The notes under the pieces were generated by a model. That model had not been told where the DNA came from. It made no database searches and saw only the letters and a list, made by a program, of their open reading frames with translations. Positions 33,611-42,155 of a stretch of 64,000 nt of DNA are shown here, in pieces. A program made the position numbers and the translations under genes. This DNA comes from an uncultured bacterium (GTDB taxonomy: Bacteria > Actinomycetota > Coriobacteriia > Coriobacteriales > Coriobacteriaceae). Within the stretch, counting starts at the first letter, position 1, and each line of letters opens with the position of its first letter. The stretch is taken from assembly GCA_905214435.1 (NCBI GenBank), contig CAJMMA010000006.1:1-64000 (forward strand), given 5' to 3'.

Positions 33611-34294
33611 ATGAAAGCACTTCCGTTTCCCTGCATCCGCCCGGCTCAGGACCACGTACTCGAGGCGCTGCCTGCAATGGGCAGCATCCTGAGCGGCAAC
33701 GATGCTCTGCGCGGAGCCCTTGCCGATGGCCTGATGCTCAAGGACCCGGGTGCGGCGTATTACGTGTACGAATGCTCGGGCGAGCCGGGACGCGTGACGG
33801 GTGTCGTGGCGATCTGCCCGACGAGTGTACTTGCGGACGGCAAGGGCGATGCCAGCGCCGACGTGGCCGCCGCCGCGCGCGCGATCGCCGAGCTCAAGGT
33901 GCAGCCGCGCCCCGTGTCGCTCGCCTACGAGGCCTCGCCCGTCATGGATATCATCCTGGGCGCCGCCAAAGAGGGCGCGTCGCTCTACGCCGTCACCGAC
34001 CCCGCGGGCATTACGCACCGCGCGTGGGAGGTCAAGCGCGAGGACGCCGTCGGGGCCATCCGCGCTATGCTCGACCAAGCACCGGAGCCGGCACTGACCG
34101 ACGACCCCGCCTACGCCGCCGCTCTGACCGGGGCGTCGCAGCTGCTGGCCGATGAGGCCCGTGCCGCCGGAACGTACACCGGCAAGGAGCCGTTCAACTT
34201 TACCGTTGCCGTGCTCTTCCCCGCCGCGCAGGTCAGCGGCGCCGCGCCGCAAGTTCCGACAGGTCTGCTCACGCACCAGGTCGCGCGGTTCTAG
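33611..34294 (+). CDS. Short DUF1015-family protein
   Basis: This 227-residue protein resembles DUF1015 proteins but is roughly half their usual length of about 400. Recognisable pieces are the start FPCIRPAQDHVLEALP, AAYYVYECSGEPGRVTGVVA, and LYAVTDPAGITHRAWEV. The His-rich GHHR motif typical of the family is not present at the expected place, where TDDPAYAAAL stands instead. DUF1015 genes often sit with serA/serC in Firmicutes, and serCA is 3 kb upstream here. The function is unknown. It follows the M20 gene by 39 bp on the same strand and ends at a terminator. Confidence 0.65.
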   Translation: MKALPFPCIRPAQDHVLEALPAMGSILSGNDALRGALADGLMLKDPGAAYYVYECSGEPGRVTGVVAICPTSVLADGKGDASADVAAAARAIAELKVQPRPVSLAYEASPVMDIILGAAKEGASLYAVTDPAGITHRAWEVKREDAVGAIRAMLDQAPEPALTDDPAYAAALTGASQLLADEARAAGTYTGKEPFNFTVAVLFPAAQVSGAAPQVPTGLLTHQVARF

Positions 34295-34339
34295 CAAGAC
34301 CAGACCGCCCAGCACAAAAATCGGCAGCTCAACAAACAG

Positions 34340-34380
34340 GGGGCGGAGATGCAGCAGGTACATGCATCTCCGCCCCTTTT
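34340..34380 (+). terminator. Terminator after the DUF1015 gene
   Basis: A perfect 14-bp stem (34340-34353 with 34363-34376) is built on GGGGCGGAGATGCA and followed by TTTT. It lies between convergent genes and may serve both. Confidence 0.85.
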
Positions 34381-34422
34381 GCGTCGAGAAGTAAGTCGGC
34401 GACCCGCACCGCCACGCCCAAA

Positions 34423-35058
34423 CTACCCGCGCTGCGGACCCGCGGCAGCCACGAGCGGCTCAAGCCCCAGCTCGCGCGCGTAGTCTTCCTGCGTAAAGAT
34501 CTCAACCAGTTCAAACGTATCGGTCGTATCGTCAAACACGAAATGCAGCACCGAGCAGTTGCCCGGCACGCGCTCGCGCTCGTCGGCCTCCGTGCCCTTC
34601 ACGTGATCCAAAAACTCCTTGATGGCCGACCCGTGGCTCACCGCGAGCACGCACGAATGGTCCGGGCGTCGCATAAGATCGGTCAGCGTCGTCACCATGC
34701 GCTCGCGCACCTGCATCTGGCCCTCACCGCCAAACTGGCGATAGAAATCGCGCCACGGGCGCTCGGGCATAAGCATCACGCGCTCGGCCTCAAAGTCGCC
34801 AAAGAACCACTCGCGCAGACCGTCCAGGCGCTCGTACGTCATGCCCGACCACAGGTTGGCGATGGTCTGTTCGGTGCGGTGCAGCGTAGAGGTGTAGGCG
34901 TGGTCGGGCTCAATGCCGCGCGCACGCAAGAACATGCCGGCACGCGCCGCCTGATCGCAGCCCAGCTGTGTGAGCGGCGAGTCACTCCACCCCTGAATGA
35001 TACGCTTAAGGTTGAATATCGTCTGTCCATGACGGACCAGATACAGATCTTTATTCAT
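34423..35058 (-). CDS. Histidine phosphatase family protein (phosphoglycerate-mutase-like)
   Basis: This 211-residue protein carries the phosphohistidine motif LYLVRHGQTIFN (catalytic His about 10), the core arginines, and the second catalytic His in LAVSHGSAIKEF. Residues WFFGDFEAE supply the acid/base Glu region. These enzymes remove phosphate from small molecules or proteins, and the substrate is unknown. ATG 35058 has AAAGGA 9 bp upstream. The gene follows its tandem paralogue at 35076-35618 by 17 bp, so the two form an operon. Confidence 0.9.
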   Translation of the reverse strand: MNKDLYLVRHGQTIFNLKRIIQGWSDSPLTQLGCDQAARAGMFLRARGIEPDHAYTSTLHRTEQTIANLWSGMTYERLDGLREWFFGDFEAERVMLMPERPWRDFYRQFGGEGQMQVRERMVTTLTDLMRRPDHSCVLAVSHGSAIKEFLDHVKGTEADERERVPGNCSVLHFVFDDTTDTFELVEIFTQEDYARELGLEPLVAAAGPQRG

Positions 35059-35075
35059 AGGGGTCCTTTCGTTCG

Positions 35076-35618
35076 TTACCAACCCAAGAGCGAAAACGCC
35101 CCATCGCAATAGCCAAAATGAAGCACGGCACCGTTGTCGGGCAGCTCTCCCCCGCCAGTCACATACTCAAGAAACTCCTGGCAGGCTGAGCCGTGGGAAA
35201 CCGCCAGCACGCAGTCGTGCTGCGGCCTGGCCATGATGCGGGACAGCGCCGCGACCATGCGCGACTGAAGCTGCACTTCCGACTCGCCGCCAAAGGCCAC
35301 CGGATAATCGCCCCAGGGCTGCGGCGGCATCTCGCGATTTGATGTGCCCTCCAGCGAGCCAAAATGCCACTCACGCAGGTCATCGACCAGCTCAATGGAA
35401 CGGTCCTCGCCAACGATAAGCTCGGCCGTATGCCGCGCCCGGCCTAACGGCGAGGAATACACATGATCAAAGGCCACGCCACGCGCCGCAAACGCCGTAC
35501 GCGCCGTCAGCGCCTGCTCGCGCCCGCGCGCCGTAAGCGGCGAATCGTGCCAGCCCTGCAAAATGCTCTGCACATTGAGCTCAGTCTGCCCATGCCGCAC
35601 CAAATACAGATCTGCCAC
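35076..35618 (-). CDS. Histidine phosphatase family protein (tandem paralogue)
   Basis: This 180-residue protein has the same motifs as the downstream gene: LYLVRHGQTELN, LREWHFGSLEGTSN and LAVSHGSACQEF. It is clearly its paralogue (shared ILQGWHDSPLT versus IIQGWSDSPLT) and probably arose by tandem duplication. The start is taken as GTG 35618, preceded by GAGGGGAGGG. The longer frame to 35696 runs through a family A palindrome. One of this pair could serve as the missing phosphoserine phosphatase, as reported for some histidine phosphatases (PspA-type). That is inference. Confidence 0.85.
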   Translation of the reverse strand: MADLYLVRHGQTELNVQSILQGWHDSPLTARGREQALTARTAFAARGVAFDHVYSSPLGRARHTAELIVGEDRSIELVDDLREWHFGSLEGTSNREMPPQPWGDYPVAFGGESEVQLQSRMVAALSRIMARPQHDCVLAVSHGSACQEFLEYVTGGGELPDNGAVLHFGYCDGAFSLLGW

Positions 35619-35633
35619 ACACCCTCCCCTCGT

Positions 35634-35668
35634 ACCACCACAAAGGGGACGGGTACCTTTGTGGTGGT
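35634..35668. repeat. Family A palindrome (copy 5)
   Basis: Arms ACCACCACAAAGG/CCTTTGTGGTGGT surround GGACGGGTA. It lies between the nitroreductase and histidine phosphatase genes. Confidence 0.8.
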
Positions 35669-35700
35669 TTACCGCCGGATCACACCGCGGTGACACTCAA

Positions 35701-36372
35701 CTACACCAGCACGTCGGCGAGCGAACGCTTGGGTACGTGGTGCACCCGCGCCTCGTCGCGCCAATAATTGATGGAGCCGTCGGGATTGGAATCGATCGCA
35801 TCGATCACCTGTGTCTCGGCCGGAACGCCAAACGCCATGATCAGCTTGAGCTCATACTTGTCGTTATCGAGCCCCATGGCATCGATCGCGCGGGGCGTAA
35901 AGGCCTTGAACATGCAGGCTGACACCTCGGGCATGGCGCTGCGGGCGGCGAGCATCATCGTCTGCGCGGTAATGCCCGTGTCGACATCGGTAATGGGAGC
36001 GGCGGGCTTGCCCGGAACGGCGCGCTCAGCAAGAATCGCGATGTAGCCGGTCGGGCGCTCGCCCTCATCGGGACCCGGCCAATCCTTGAGCGCACCGGCC
36101 CATGCAAGCTCGTCAAATACACGCGCGCAGTCCTCTGCACCGCTCACCACGTGAAAGCGCAGACGCTGAGCATTGGCGCCGCAGGGAGCCAGGTGCGCCA
36201 GTTCCGCCAGCTCGAGCAAAAACTCGCGCGGCACGCGCATAGACTCGTCAAAGCGACGGCACGTACGGGCACGACGGACCAGCGCATCAAACGCTTCCAG
36301 ACCGAGCTTTTCGCAACCTTGCTTTGCCATCGATTCGACACTCGACGGTGCCTCGGGAACTGCTTCGTTCAT
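35701..36372 (-). CDS. Nitroreductase family protein
   Basis: This 223-residue FMN-dependent oxidoreductase-type protein has the FMN-binding start ARTCRRFDESMRVPREFLLE (about residue 35-55) and APCGANAQRLRFHVV. A later ITDVDTGITAQTMMLAARS is the helix lining the cofactor. The C-terminus lacks the longest insertions of classical nitroreductases. The natural substrate is unknown. ATG 36372 is preferred because of its position, but GGGGGTCC is only a modest ribosome site. The longer frame to 36540 has no initiation signal. It stands alone. Confidence 0.85.
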   Translation of the reverse strand: MNEAVPEAPSSVESMAKQGCEKLGLEAFDALVRRARTCRRFDESMRVPREFLLELAELAHLAPCGANAQRLRFHVVSGAEDCARVFDELAWAGALKDWPGPDEGERPTGYIAILAERAVPGKPAAPITDVDTGITAQTMMLAARSAMPEVSACMFKAFTPRAIDAMGLDNDKYELKLIMAFGVPAETQVIDAIDSNPDGSINYWRDEARVHHVPKRSLADVLV

Positions 36373-36607
36373 AGGGACCCCCAATACAAGCCAATTGTCC
36401 TTAGGAAAATCTAACCTAAAACGTAGGCAATAACGAACAGGGCTGCAATGTTCTACACCTGTTGAATAGAAAACCGCGACGTGGGGAACAACGGAAACAA
36501 TTCGGGACCTTTGGGTTACGTTTCGCCCTCCCCGACCCATACGCCAGCGCCTTTAAGCGATACTGGTTGTAACGATCAAGGCTTACGCCGCACGGAAAGG
36601 AGACGTT

Positions 36608-37209
36608 ATGGGTATCTTTAGGAACGATGACCAAAAATCGAGCCAGTTTGGATTTGACGAGAAAAGTATGGCGGGCAAAGCCGTCAAGGCCGTGCGCTGG
36701 ATCTACGCCATCACGGGCGTCGTGGCGCTCATTGCTGGCATCGCGCTGCTTTTTGCACCCGCCAAGTCCCTCGTCTTTTGACGACCGTCCTGGGTTTTTA
36801 CTTTGTAATCACCGCTGCCATCAGGCTGTTCACTGCCATTTTTGAGCCGCTGCTGCCCACTGGCTGGCGCGTGACGAGCATCATCTCCAACCTACTCATT
36901 ATCCTGGGCGGCGTCATAATCCTGCGCAACCAGGCCTTCTCGACCGCGACACTCACCACGATGGTGGTTATCGTGGCCGGCTTTGGCTGGATTGTCGAAG
37001 GTGTCATGTCCATTCTGGAGTCCGAGCTTTCGTCCAACCGCGCCCTTGCCATCCTGAGCGGTGCACTCTCCATCATCGCCGGCATGTTCGTGTTTATCTA
37101 TCCGCTGTGGTCGGCCAAGATGCTTGTCATCTTTAGTGGCGCCGCGCTGCTGGTGTTTGGCGTAACGCTCATTGTTCGCGCCATTCAATTTGGCAAACTG
37201 GTGCACTAG
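36608..37209 (+). pseudogene. HdeD-like (DUF308) membrane protein with a frameshift
   Basis: Translation from ATG 36608 (AAAGGAGA upstream) gives a soluble start, then the first membrane helix ITGVVALIAGIALLFAPAKS. It ends at TGA 36779-36781. The remaining membrane helices continue at once in the -1 frame from 36778 (TTVLGFYFVITAAIRLFTA onward) to the TAG at 37207-37209. One extra T in the run CTTTTGAC at 36775-36781 would restore a single protein of about 200 residues with six helices, typical of HdeD/DUF308. It is therefore a recent single-base deletion, a base-calling error, or rarely a recoding site. The next gene starts directly after its stop. Confidence 0.8.
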
Positions 37210-37692
37210 ATGCCGCGAACGCTCTTTATTGATGCCGACGCCTGCCCGGTCACGCGCGAGTCGATTGACTGCGCGCGGCGGGCGGGCGTCGCCGTTGTTA
37301 TCGCCGGCAACAGCACGCAAAACCTGGAACGACACATTCGCCGCGACGACCCGCGCGATGCCGAGCACGCGCGACGCGGCTTTTGGGTCACGACGCTCGA
37401 CGTGAGCGTGGGCGCCGACAGCGCCGACTTTGCCATTGTCGAACGCCTGCAGGCGGGCGACGTGGTCGTGACGCAGGACATTGGCTTGGCGAGCATGGTG
37501 CTCGGGCGCGATGCCGCCGCCATCGGTGTGCGCGGGCGCGTGTACGACAAGGCGACTATCGACATGCAGCTGTTTATTCGCCACGAGGAAAAGAAGGTAC
37601 GCCGCGCCGGCGGACGCACTCACGGTCCGGCAGCATTTACCAGCGAAGACCGCGCCCGCTTTAAACGCAACCTCACCGAGTTGCTGCACTAA
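37210..37692 (+). CDS. YaiI/YqxD family protein (DUF188)
   Basis: This 160-residue protein belongs to DUF188. It has the N-terminal FIDADACPVTRESID and the central VVTQDIGLASMVL, whose acidic residues resemble the PIN-nuclease-like metal site. A conserved C-terminal GGRTHGPAAF follows. It has been suggested to be a nuclease, but the role is not established. The ATG immediately follows the stop of the HdeD-like gene, so translation may be coupled. A T-rich hairpin terminator follows at once. Confidence 0.9.
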   Translation: MPRTLFIDADACPVTRESIDCARRAGVAVVIAGNSTQNLERHIRRDDPRDAEHARRGFWVTTLDVSVGADSADFAIVERLQAGDVVVTQDIGLASMVLGRDAAAIGVRGRVYDKATIDMQLFIRHEEKKVRRAGGRTHGPAAFTSEDRARFKRNLTELLH

Positions 37693-37694
37693 CC

Positions 37695-37738
37695 AAGGTA
37701 GATTTTTGAGACATGTCTAAAATCTACCTTTTTGTTTT
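37695..37738 (+). terminator. Terminator after the YaiI-family gene
   Basis: A perfect 12-bp stem AAGGTAGATTTT/AAAATCTACCTT (37695-37706, 37719-37730) followed by TTTGTTTTG. Confidence 0.9.
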
Positions 37739-37779
37739 GAGCGGTGTGAGCGCTCGGAATCCATGGCTCAACAAAAAAC

Positions 37780-37848
37780 GGGCTTCAAAATGCCATGCGT
37801 CGCCGCATTGCGCAGGCGCTGAGCATGGCTATTTGAAGCCCATTTTTT
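37780..37848. terminator. Bidirectional terminator between convergent genes
   Basis: GGGCTTCAAA/TTTGAAGCCC forms the outer stem, with GCCATGC/GCATGGC inside. It is followed by ATTTTTT on the plus strand and preceded by ACAAAAAAC, giving a T-run on the minus strand too. It lies just after the end of the metal exporter gene. Confidence 0.85.
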
Positions 37849-37856
37849 AGGCCTAC

Positions 37857-38939
37857 TTAGAGGCCAACGGCGGAGAGGATGAGGCCCCAGCCAGCGCCGA
37901 TGACGTACATCATGATCAGGAACACGGCATTTTCGCGGGCGCTGCGGTTGGTGCGGAACAGCACCAGATAACCCACGCCGGCGGAAATGAGCGTGCCGGC
38001 GAGCATCGGCGCCAGTTGCAGCGCGCCTTCCAGATACAGCTGTGTAATGACCACGCTCGCCGAGCAATTGGGAATCAGCCCGACAAGCGCCGAACCCAGG
38101 ACAGCGAGTGTCTCGTTGCCGCGCAGGAACTGCTCGATTGCGGACTCGCCAAAGGTCTCGAGGACGGCGACCAGGATCAGCGTCACTAGGAAAATAAATG
38201 CCGATACCTGCACGGTATGCGAGATGGCGCTGCGGATAATCGACAGGACAGGAGCGCCTTCGTGGGAGTGACCGTGGTCATGATGGTGTTCATGCTCGCG
38301 CTCGCGTCCGTGGTCGTGGCCATGGCCGTGCTCGTCCTCATCCTCGTCTTCATCACAACCGCAATGGTCGCGCTCACACAGCTCGTGGATGTGATCGGCG
38401 CTCACGCCCGCCTCGGCCACCTCGTCGATGATATCGCCGCCACTGTGGTCGTCATGCGCACAGTTCACATGAGCCGGATTGGAAGCGGTCCCCAACACGG
38501 TACGGCGAATCGCCGCGTGCGCACGGGCGTTGCGACGCAGGCCACGAATGGCGGCATCCACGATAAAGCCCGTGACCAGCGCAATCAATGCTTTCGAAGC
38601 CAGAAGCATCGCCATAGTCTGCACGGGAACCTGCTCGGCAAGTAGCAGCGGCAGCATCTCGTCGGAGGTCGAGAGAAACACCGCCACCAGAGTTCCCAGC
38701 GTCACGACGCGACCGGCGTACAGTGTCGCCGCCATGGCCGAAAACCCGCACTGTGGCACCATGCCCAGCAACGAGCCAACCACCGGACCCGCGGCGCCGG
38801 CGCGCTTGATAGCACCGTTGACGCGGTCGCCCGCCACATGCTCCAGCGTCTCGAGGGCAAGATACGTCACCAACAAAAACGGCACCAGGGACAGCGTGTC
38901 CTTGCCGGCGTCGAGCAGAATATCAATCAGTAAATCCAT
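37857..38939 (-). CDS. Putative manganese/heavy-metal exporter (ArsP-like permease)
   Basis: This 360-residue membrane protein has two bundles of about five helices separated by a His/Asp-rich cytoplasmic loop (about residue 155-225, with HGHGHDHGREREHEHHHDHG). Each half carries a Pro-x-Cys helix motif (MVPQCGFSAMAAT in the first, LIPNCSASVVITQ in the second). This reflects an internal duplication, as in the 10-helix putative heavy-metal exporter family. Manganese is the usual suggested substrate, and the His-rich loop supports a transition metal. It is monocistronic, with a CCTAG/CTAGG inverted repeat upstream. Confidence 0.75.
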   Translation of the reverse strand: MDLLIDILLDAGKDTLSLVPFLLVTYLALETLEHVAGDRVNGAIKRAGAAGPVVGSLLGMVPQCGFSAMAATLYAGRVVTLGTLVAVFLSTSDEMLPLLLAEQVPVQTMAMLLASKALIALVTGFIVDAAIRGLRRNARAHAAIRRTVLGTASNPAHVNCAHDDHSGGDIIDEVAEAGVSADHIHELCERDHCGCDEDEDEDEHGHGHDHGREREHEHHHDHGHSHEGAPVLSIIRSAISHTVQVSAFIFLVTLILVAVLETFGESAIEQFLRGNETLAVLGSALVGLIPNCSASVVITQLYLEGALQLAPMLAGTLISAGVGYLVLFRTNRSARENAVFLIMMYVIGAGWGLILSAVGL

Positions 38940-38982
38940 GACGGATGGAACCTTTCGTGTCTTTCGGCAACATTGTAAAAGT

Positions 38983-38999
38983 CCTAGCGGTCAACTAGG
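38983..38999 (-). promoter_or_regulatory. Inverted repeat CCTAG-N7-CTAGG upstream of the exporter gene
   Basis: A short palindrome 44-60 bp before the start codon, close to a TACAAT box. A metal-responsive operator is possible, for example for the DtxR-type regulator encoded at 45209, but the match to known boxes is weak. Confidence 0.3.
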
Positions 39000-39110
39000 G
39001 TATTGTAGTTGTCCCGGGCGCGGTGCCAATAGTTGCCCATGGTAAACTATCATCTCGCCACAACTCAGTAACCCCGAGCCGCGCGACGCGGCCCGTCCAA
39101 GGAGCAGCAT

Positions 39111-40079
39111 ATGAATGTTTCGCAAGCACTCGAATACGAGCGCCAGCCGTTTATCCCCATGTTTATCTACGGCGACCACGGCGCCATGGAGTCCGAGCGC
39201 CAGAAGGGCGAGGAGGCCCTCAAGGTGCTCGAGACCGAGTACTTTACCGCCGAGGGCGACCCAGGCTTCGACTTTGCCACCGTGCGCGACCTGGCCGACC
39301 GCAACCGCGACCTGTGCGACCAGATTGGCGAGGCGCGTCTGCGCAACGTGACGCCCGCGACGCTCTCGCGCGGCCTGTCCGATGCCGACACCTGCGCCGC
39401 CATCGGCAAGATGCAAAAGCGCACCGCCGCGTCCGTTATGCGCGAAATCCGCGGCGACCGCGACGCGCTCGGCGTGGCCTACGCCCGCAAGCCCATCCAG
39501 GGCACCGTGCTCGGTATCGACATCGAGACCACCGGCCGTGCACCCGAGCGCGGCTATATCATCAACGTGGGCTGGGAGATCATGGAGCTCACCAGCGACG
39601 CCGTCCCGCATGACGCCGAGGCACACTACTGCGGCCTGCCCGACATCTACCGCGGCGAGGATGTGCCGTTGTCGAATATCCACCACATCACCTGGGACGA
39701 CATCGACGGCAAAAAGCCGTTCCGCGAGAACAAAGAGCTGCAAAAGCAGCTGCTCAAGCTTATGAAGAAGTACCCGTACATGGCACACAACGCCGCCTTT
39801 GAGGACAGCTGGTTCAAGATCCACCTGGACGGCTACGCCGAGGCACGCCGCGCCGGCAAGATCATCGTCATCGACTCGCGCCAGATCTGCCGCAGCCTGG
39901 ACGCCGACGTGCGCTCGCTCCCCCGCGAGTCCGCCCCAGCCGCGCTCGAGAACTGGGCGCGCCGCCGTGGAACCCTCGCCGCCGACGCCAACGAGCAGCA
40001 CCTGGGCTTGGACGACACCGACCTCATGCTCCGCACCGTCCAAGCCGAGTTCAACCTCAAGAACCTATTCGCGAAATAA
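39111..40079 (+). CDS. DnaQ-like 3'-5' exonuclease
   Basis: This 322-residue protein has an N-terminal helical region of about 130 residues of unknown role, followed by a DEDDh exonuclease domain. Exo I is TVLGIDIETTGRAPE, Exo II is YMAHNAAFEDSWF, and the Exo III-like part includes HLGLDDTDLML. Such proteins trim DNA or RNA 3' ends. The separate N-terminal part differs from the polymerase III epsilon subunit, so this is an accessory nuclease and not the proofreader. AAGGAG lies 7 bp before the ATG. A terminator follows. Confidence 0.85.
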   Translation: MNVSQALEYERQPFIPMFIYGDHGAMESERQKGEEALKVLETEYFTAEGDPGFDFATVRDLADRNRDLCDQIGEARLRNVTPATLSRGLSDADTCAAIGKMQKRTAASVMREIRGDRDALGVAYARKPIQGTVLGIDIETTGRAPERGYIINVGWEIMELTSDAVPHDAEAHYCGLPDIYRGEDVPLSNIHHITWDDIDGKKPFRENKELQKQLLKLMKKYPYMAHNAAFEDSWFKIHLDGYAEARRAGKIIVIDSRQICRSLDADVRSLPRESAPAALENWARRRGTLAADANEQHLGLDDTDLMLRTVQAEFNLKNLFAK

Positions 40080-40144
40080 CCGATCCATCTGCGGGAGCGC
40101 CTGCCAGGCACAGCGCAATCCGTCTGGGCACACCGGCACGCAGT

Positions 40145-40181
40145 AAACTAGGGCGCAGCCTTATGGCTGCACCCTAGTTTT
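40145..40181 (+). terminator. Terminator after the exonuclease gene
   Basis: AAACTAGGG-GCAGCC pairs with GGCTGC-CCCTAGTTT around TTAT with a single mismatch, followed by TTT. Confidence 0.8.
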
Positions 40182-40228
40182 CATCAAAACGAGCAAATAC
40201 GCGTGCTTCACATAGTCGGCAGGTTGGC

Positions 40229-40420
40229 CCACCTACATTTTTCGAGTTGTTCGGCCAGCTGAACCACTAGTCAAGGCCCCTTGAACCGCAATCGAGCGCT
40301 ATAGTCGCCCCAATTTCGCAACCAAGCCCTATAAATCTACCTGAATCAATTCGAATAGGACGTTGCGATCGCACCATTCGTATAGGATAAGGCCGAATAA
40401 CTCAAATTATGTTGGTGAGG
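40229..40420. repeat. MITE-like element, left of the second AbiEi/DUF559 gene
   Basis: About 28-bp terminal inverted repeats bound this element. The left end (40229-40257) holds CACCTACATTTTTCGAG-TTGTTCGGCC. The right end (40391-40420) is its diverged reverse complement beginning GGCCGAATAACTCAAATTAT. The interior has no frame. The same termini bound the element at 41859-42080. From 40421 to the gene start at 40632 I see only unassigned AT-rich sequence. Confidence 0.6.
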
Positions 40421-40631
40421 CATCTGAGCGGTCGGCAAAAACGCTTAGAAGCTACGAATCCGCAACTAAAGTTCACCAAAATGGGGCAGCCGACAGAAAC
40501 CTCCCCAGCCGAAGCTGCCCCCCTCAATACGACAGCTCAAAAACCCACCGTTCGCAGAAGATAAGCCGCGCCCCAATACCGTTGCCCGAAGTTTCGAGCG
40601 TATATGGCGTCCGCTATGCCATCATGCGCGT

Positions 40632-41840
40632 ATGGGAATCGTTCTGTCACATACCACGGCACGCGCTGTATACCAAACAGTCAACTCGCTCGCAAGCCAC
40701 GCGACCGATCCCATATCTATGGAAAAGATCAAGGTGTCTGCGCCGACCACGTCCAACCTGGAAGCGGCGCGAGCATGGCTCAACAGAAAGAATGTCGATT
40801 CTGAAAGCATCCATGTGCTGACGTTTTCCAATAATGCCAAAAGGCACCGCAAGGGCTGCATCTGCCACTGCACGCGCTATACGTTTGATGCAGAAAGCTA
40901 CCTAGAACTCGAGCCGAACGTCTACATCGTCGATATCAAGCTGTGCGCGTTAGAAGCAGCAGCCGACCTCAACCTTTCGGAGCTCGTTGAGTATTACTTT
41001 GAAATCTGCGGCTCCTACGCGCTTGGAACGTCCGACGAAACTCAATATCGCGAGCGCCCAGCCCTAACCAGCGTTGAAGAGCTCAGAGCCTTCTTTTCAG
41101 AGGCATCGGGGTATCGTGGATCTAATAAAGCACTTAAGGCACTTTCTTATGTACGCGAAGGCGGTCGCTCCCCACTCGAAACGGCGTTTGTCATGATGCT
41201 GACAATGCCCAAGTCAATGGGTGGCTTAGCCATACGCGCTATCAAAACGGACTATCCGATCCCAGTCCCCAAAAGATACGCCGCCCTAACGCGACGGACG
41301 GTTTTCTACCTCGACGCGCTGCTCGAAAATTCGATGACCGATATCGAATACAACGGCTTTTACCACGACGAGCCCGAACAGCAATCAATTGACGAGGAAC
41401 GCCGAAACACGCTGCGAAACATGGGATATGCCGTTATCACAGTTAGTCGTCATTCGTTTTTCAAGCAGTCCGCTTTTAGGCGGGTCATGGAAGCGATTCG
41501 CATTCGCGAGAAGATATGGCCCGGTCGACTCCCGGATAACTTCGCCATCCTGCAAGAAACTCTTCGTCAATTTGTCTTGCGGCGCTACTTCGAATACGGT
41601 CGCCGCGTCCTGGAGACACTCAAAGAAGAAGAGGCCGCCAAGCGCGAAATTGCAAGCCAATATCCGCAAGCTGATGACCCGAGCATCAACGATGTACCAG
41701 AACCCGACGACATGCAACACGTCGGGGCCCTTGCTGAGGAAATCAATGGGCCTTGGGAATGCGACATGTTCGCAAAAATCGATGAAAACCGCACGGAAGA
41801 CGACACGATTATTGATCTAATTGAGAATTCGCTCTTCTAA
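40632..41840 (+). CDS. AbiEi-like / DUF559-type protein (copy 2)
   Basis: A 402-residue protein with the same plan as 31147-32196. The N-terminal part begins IVLSHTTARAVYQ, and the helical middle ELVEYYFEICGSYALG is followed by the REGGRSPLETAFVMMLTMPK linker. The nuclease-like C-terminal domain has FYLDALLEN, IEYNGFYHDEP and DEERRNTLRNMGYAVITVS. This gives the Asp ... Glu-x-x-Gly ... Arg-Leu/Met-Gly-Tyr pattern of DUF559. About 110 extra charged residues follow the domain. No clear ribosome site precedes ATG 40632, so it may be leaderless. It is a single gene with no toxin partner and is bracketed by two MITE-like elements. Confidence 0.6.
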   Translation: MGIVLSHTTARAVYQTVNSLASHATDPISMEKIKVSAPTTSNLEAARAWLNRKNVDSESIHVLTFSNNAKRHRKGCICHCTRYTFDAESYLELEPNVYIVDIKLCALEAAADLNLSELVEYYFEICGSYALGTSDETQYRERPALTSVEELRAFFSEASGYRGSNKALKALSYVREGGRSPLETAFVMMLTMPKSMGGLAIRAIKTDYPIPVPKRYAALTRRTVFYLDALLENSMTDIEYNGFYHDEPEQQSIDEERRNTLRNMGYAVITVSRHSFFKQSAFRRVMEAIRIREKIWPGRLPDNFAILQETLRQFVLRRYFEYGRRVLETLKEEEAAKREIASQYPQADDPSINDVPEPDDMQHVGALAEEINGPWECDMFAKIDENRTEDDTIIDLIENSLF

Positions 41841-41858
41841 AGGCGATCTCTGCGGATG

Positions 41859-42080
41859 TCCACCTACATTTTTCGACTTATTCGGCCACCGATGTGCCAG
41901 ATTGGCTGCAGCAATGCTCAATATAACTTTAGATAAAACTGATTCTGCAGGAACTCCCGTAGAGGAAGAACTGATTCTCGCTGTATTTAACACGATAAAG
42001 TACAAATATGAACAGTCCTAAAGCTTCTCAAGGTGGCTTTCTTAGCATGCTGGCCGAACATCTCGAAATATGTTGGCGAG
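41859..42080. repeat. MITE-like element, right of the second AbiEi/DUF559 gene
   Basis: The left end (41860-41888) matches the left end of the element at 40229 in 24 of about 28 positions. The right end (42050-42080, GGCCGAACATCTCGAAATAT) is its reverse complement. Interiors of the two elements differ. The termini also translate in one frame as P-T-(F/Y)-F-(E/D)-(L/M)-F-G, so an origin from a coding relic cannot be excluded. Confidence 0.6.
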
Positions 42081-42155
42081 CATTGCGTCGATGTCTCCCA
42101 ACCCGCAGAAAATCGCAGAGGCGGCAAGCAGTCATCGAAGTTAACGTAAATTGTA

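Noticed and set aside
40229..42080. Four ~30-bp repeats considered as a CRISPR remnant
   Set aside because: They occur as inverted pairs at irregular distances, with a gene between the pairs and no cas genes. They do not form a spacer array.
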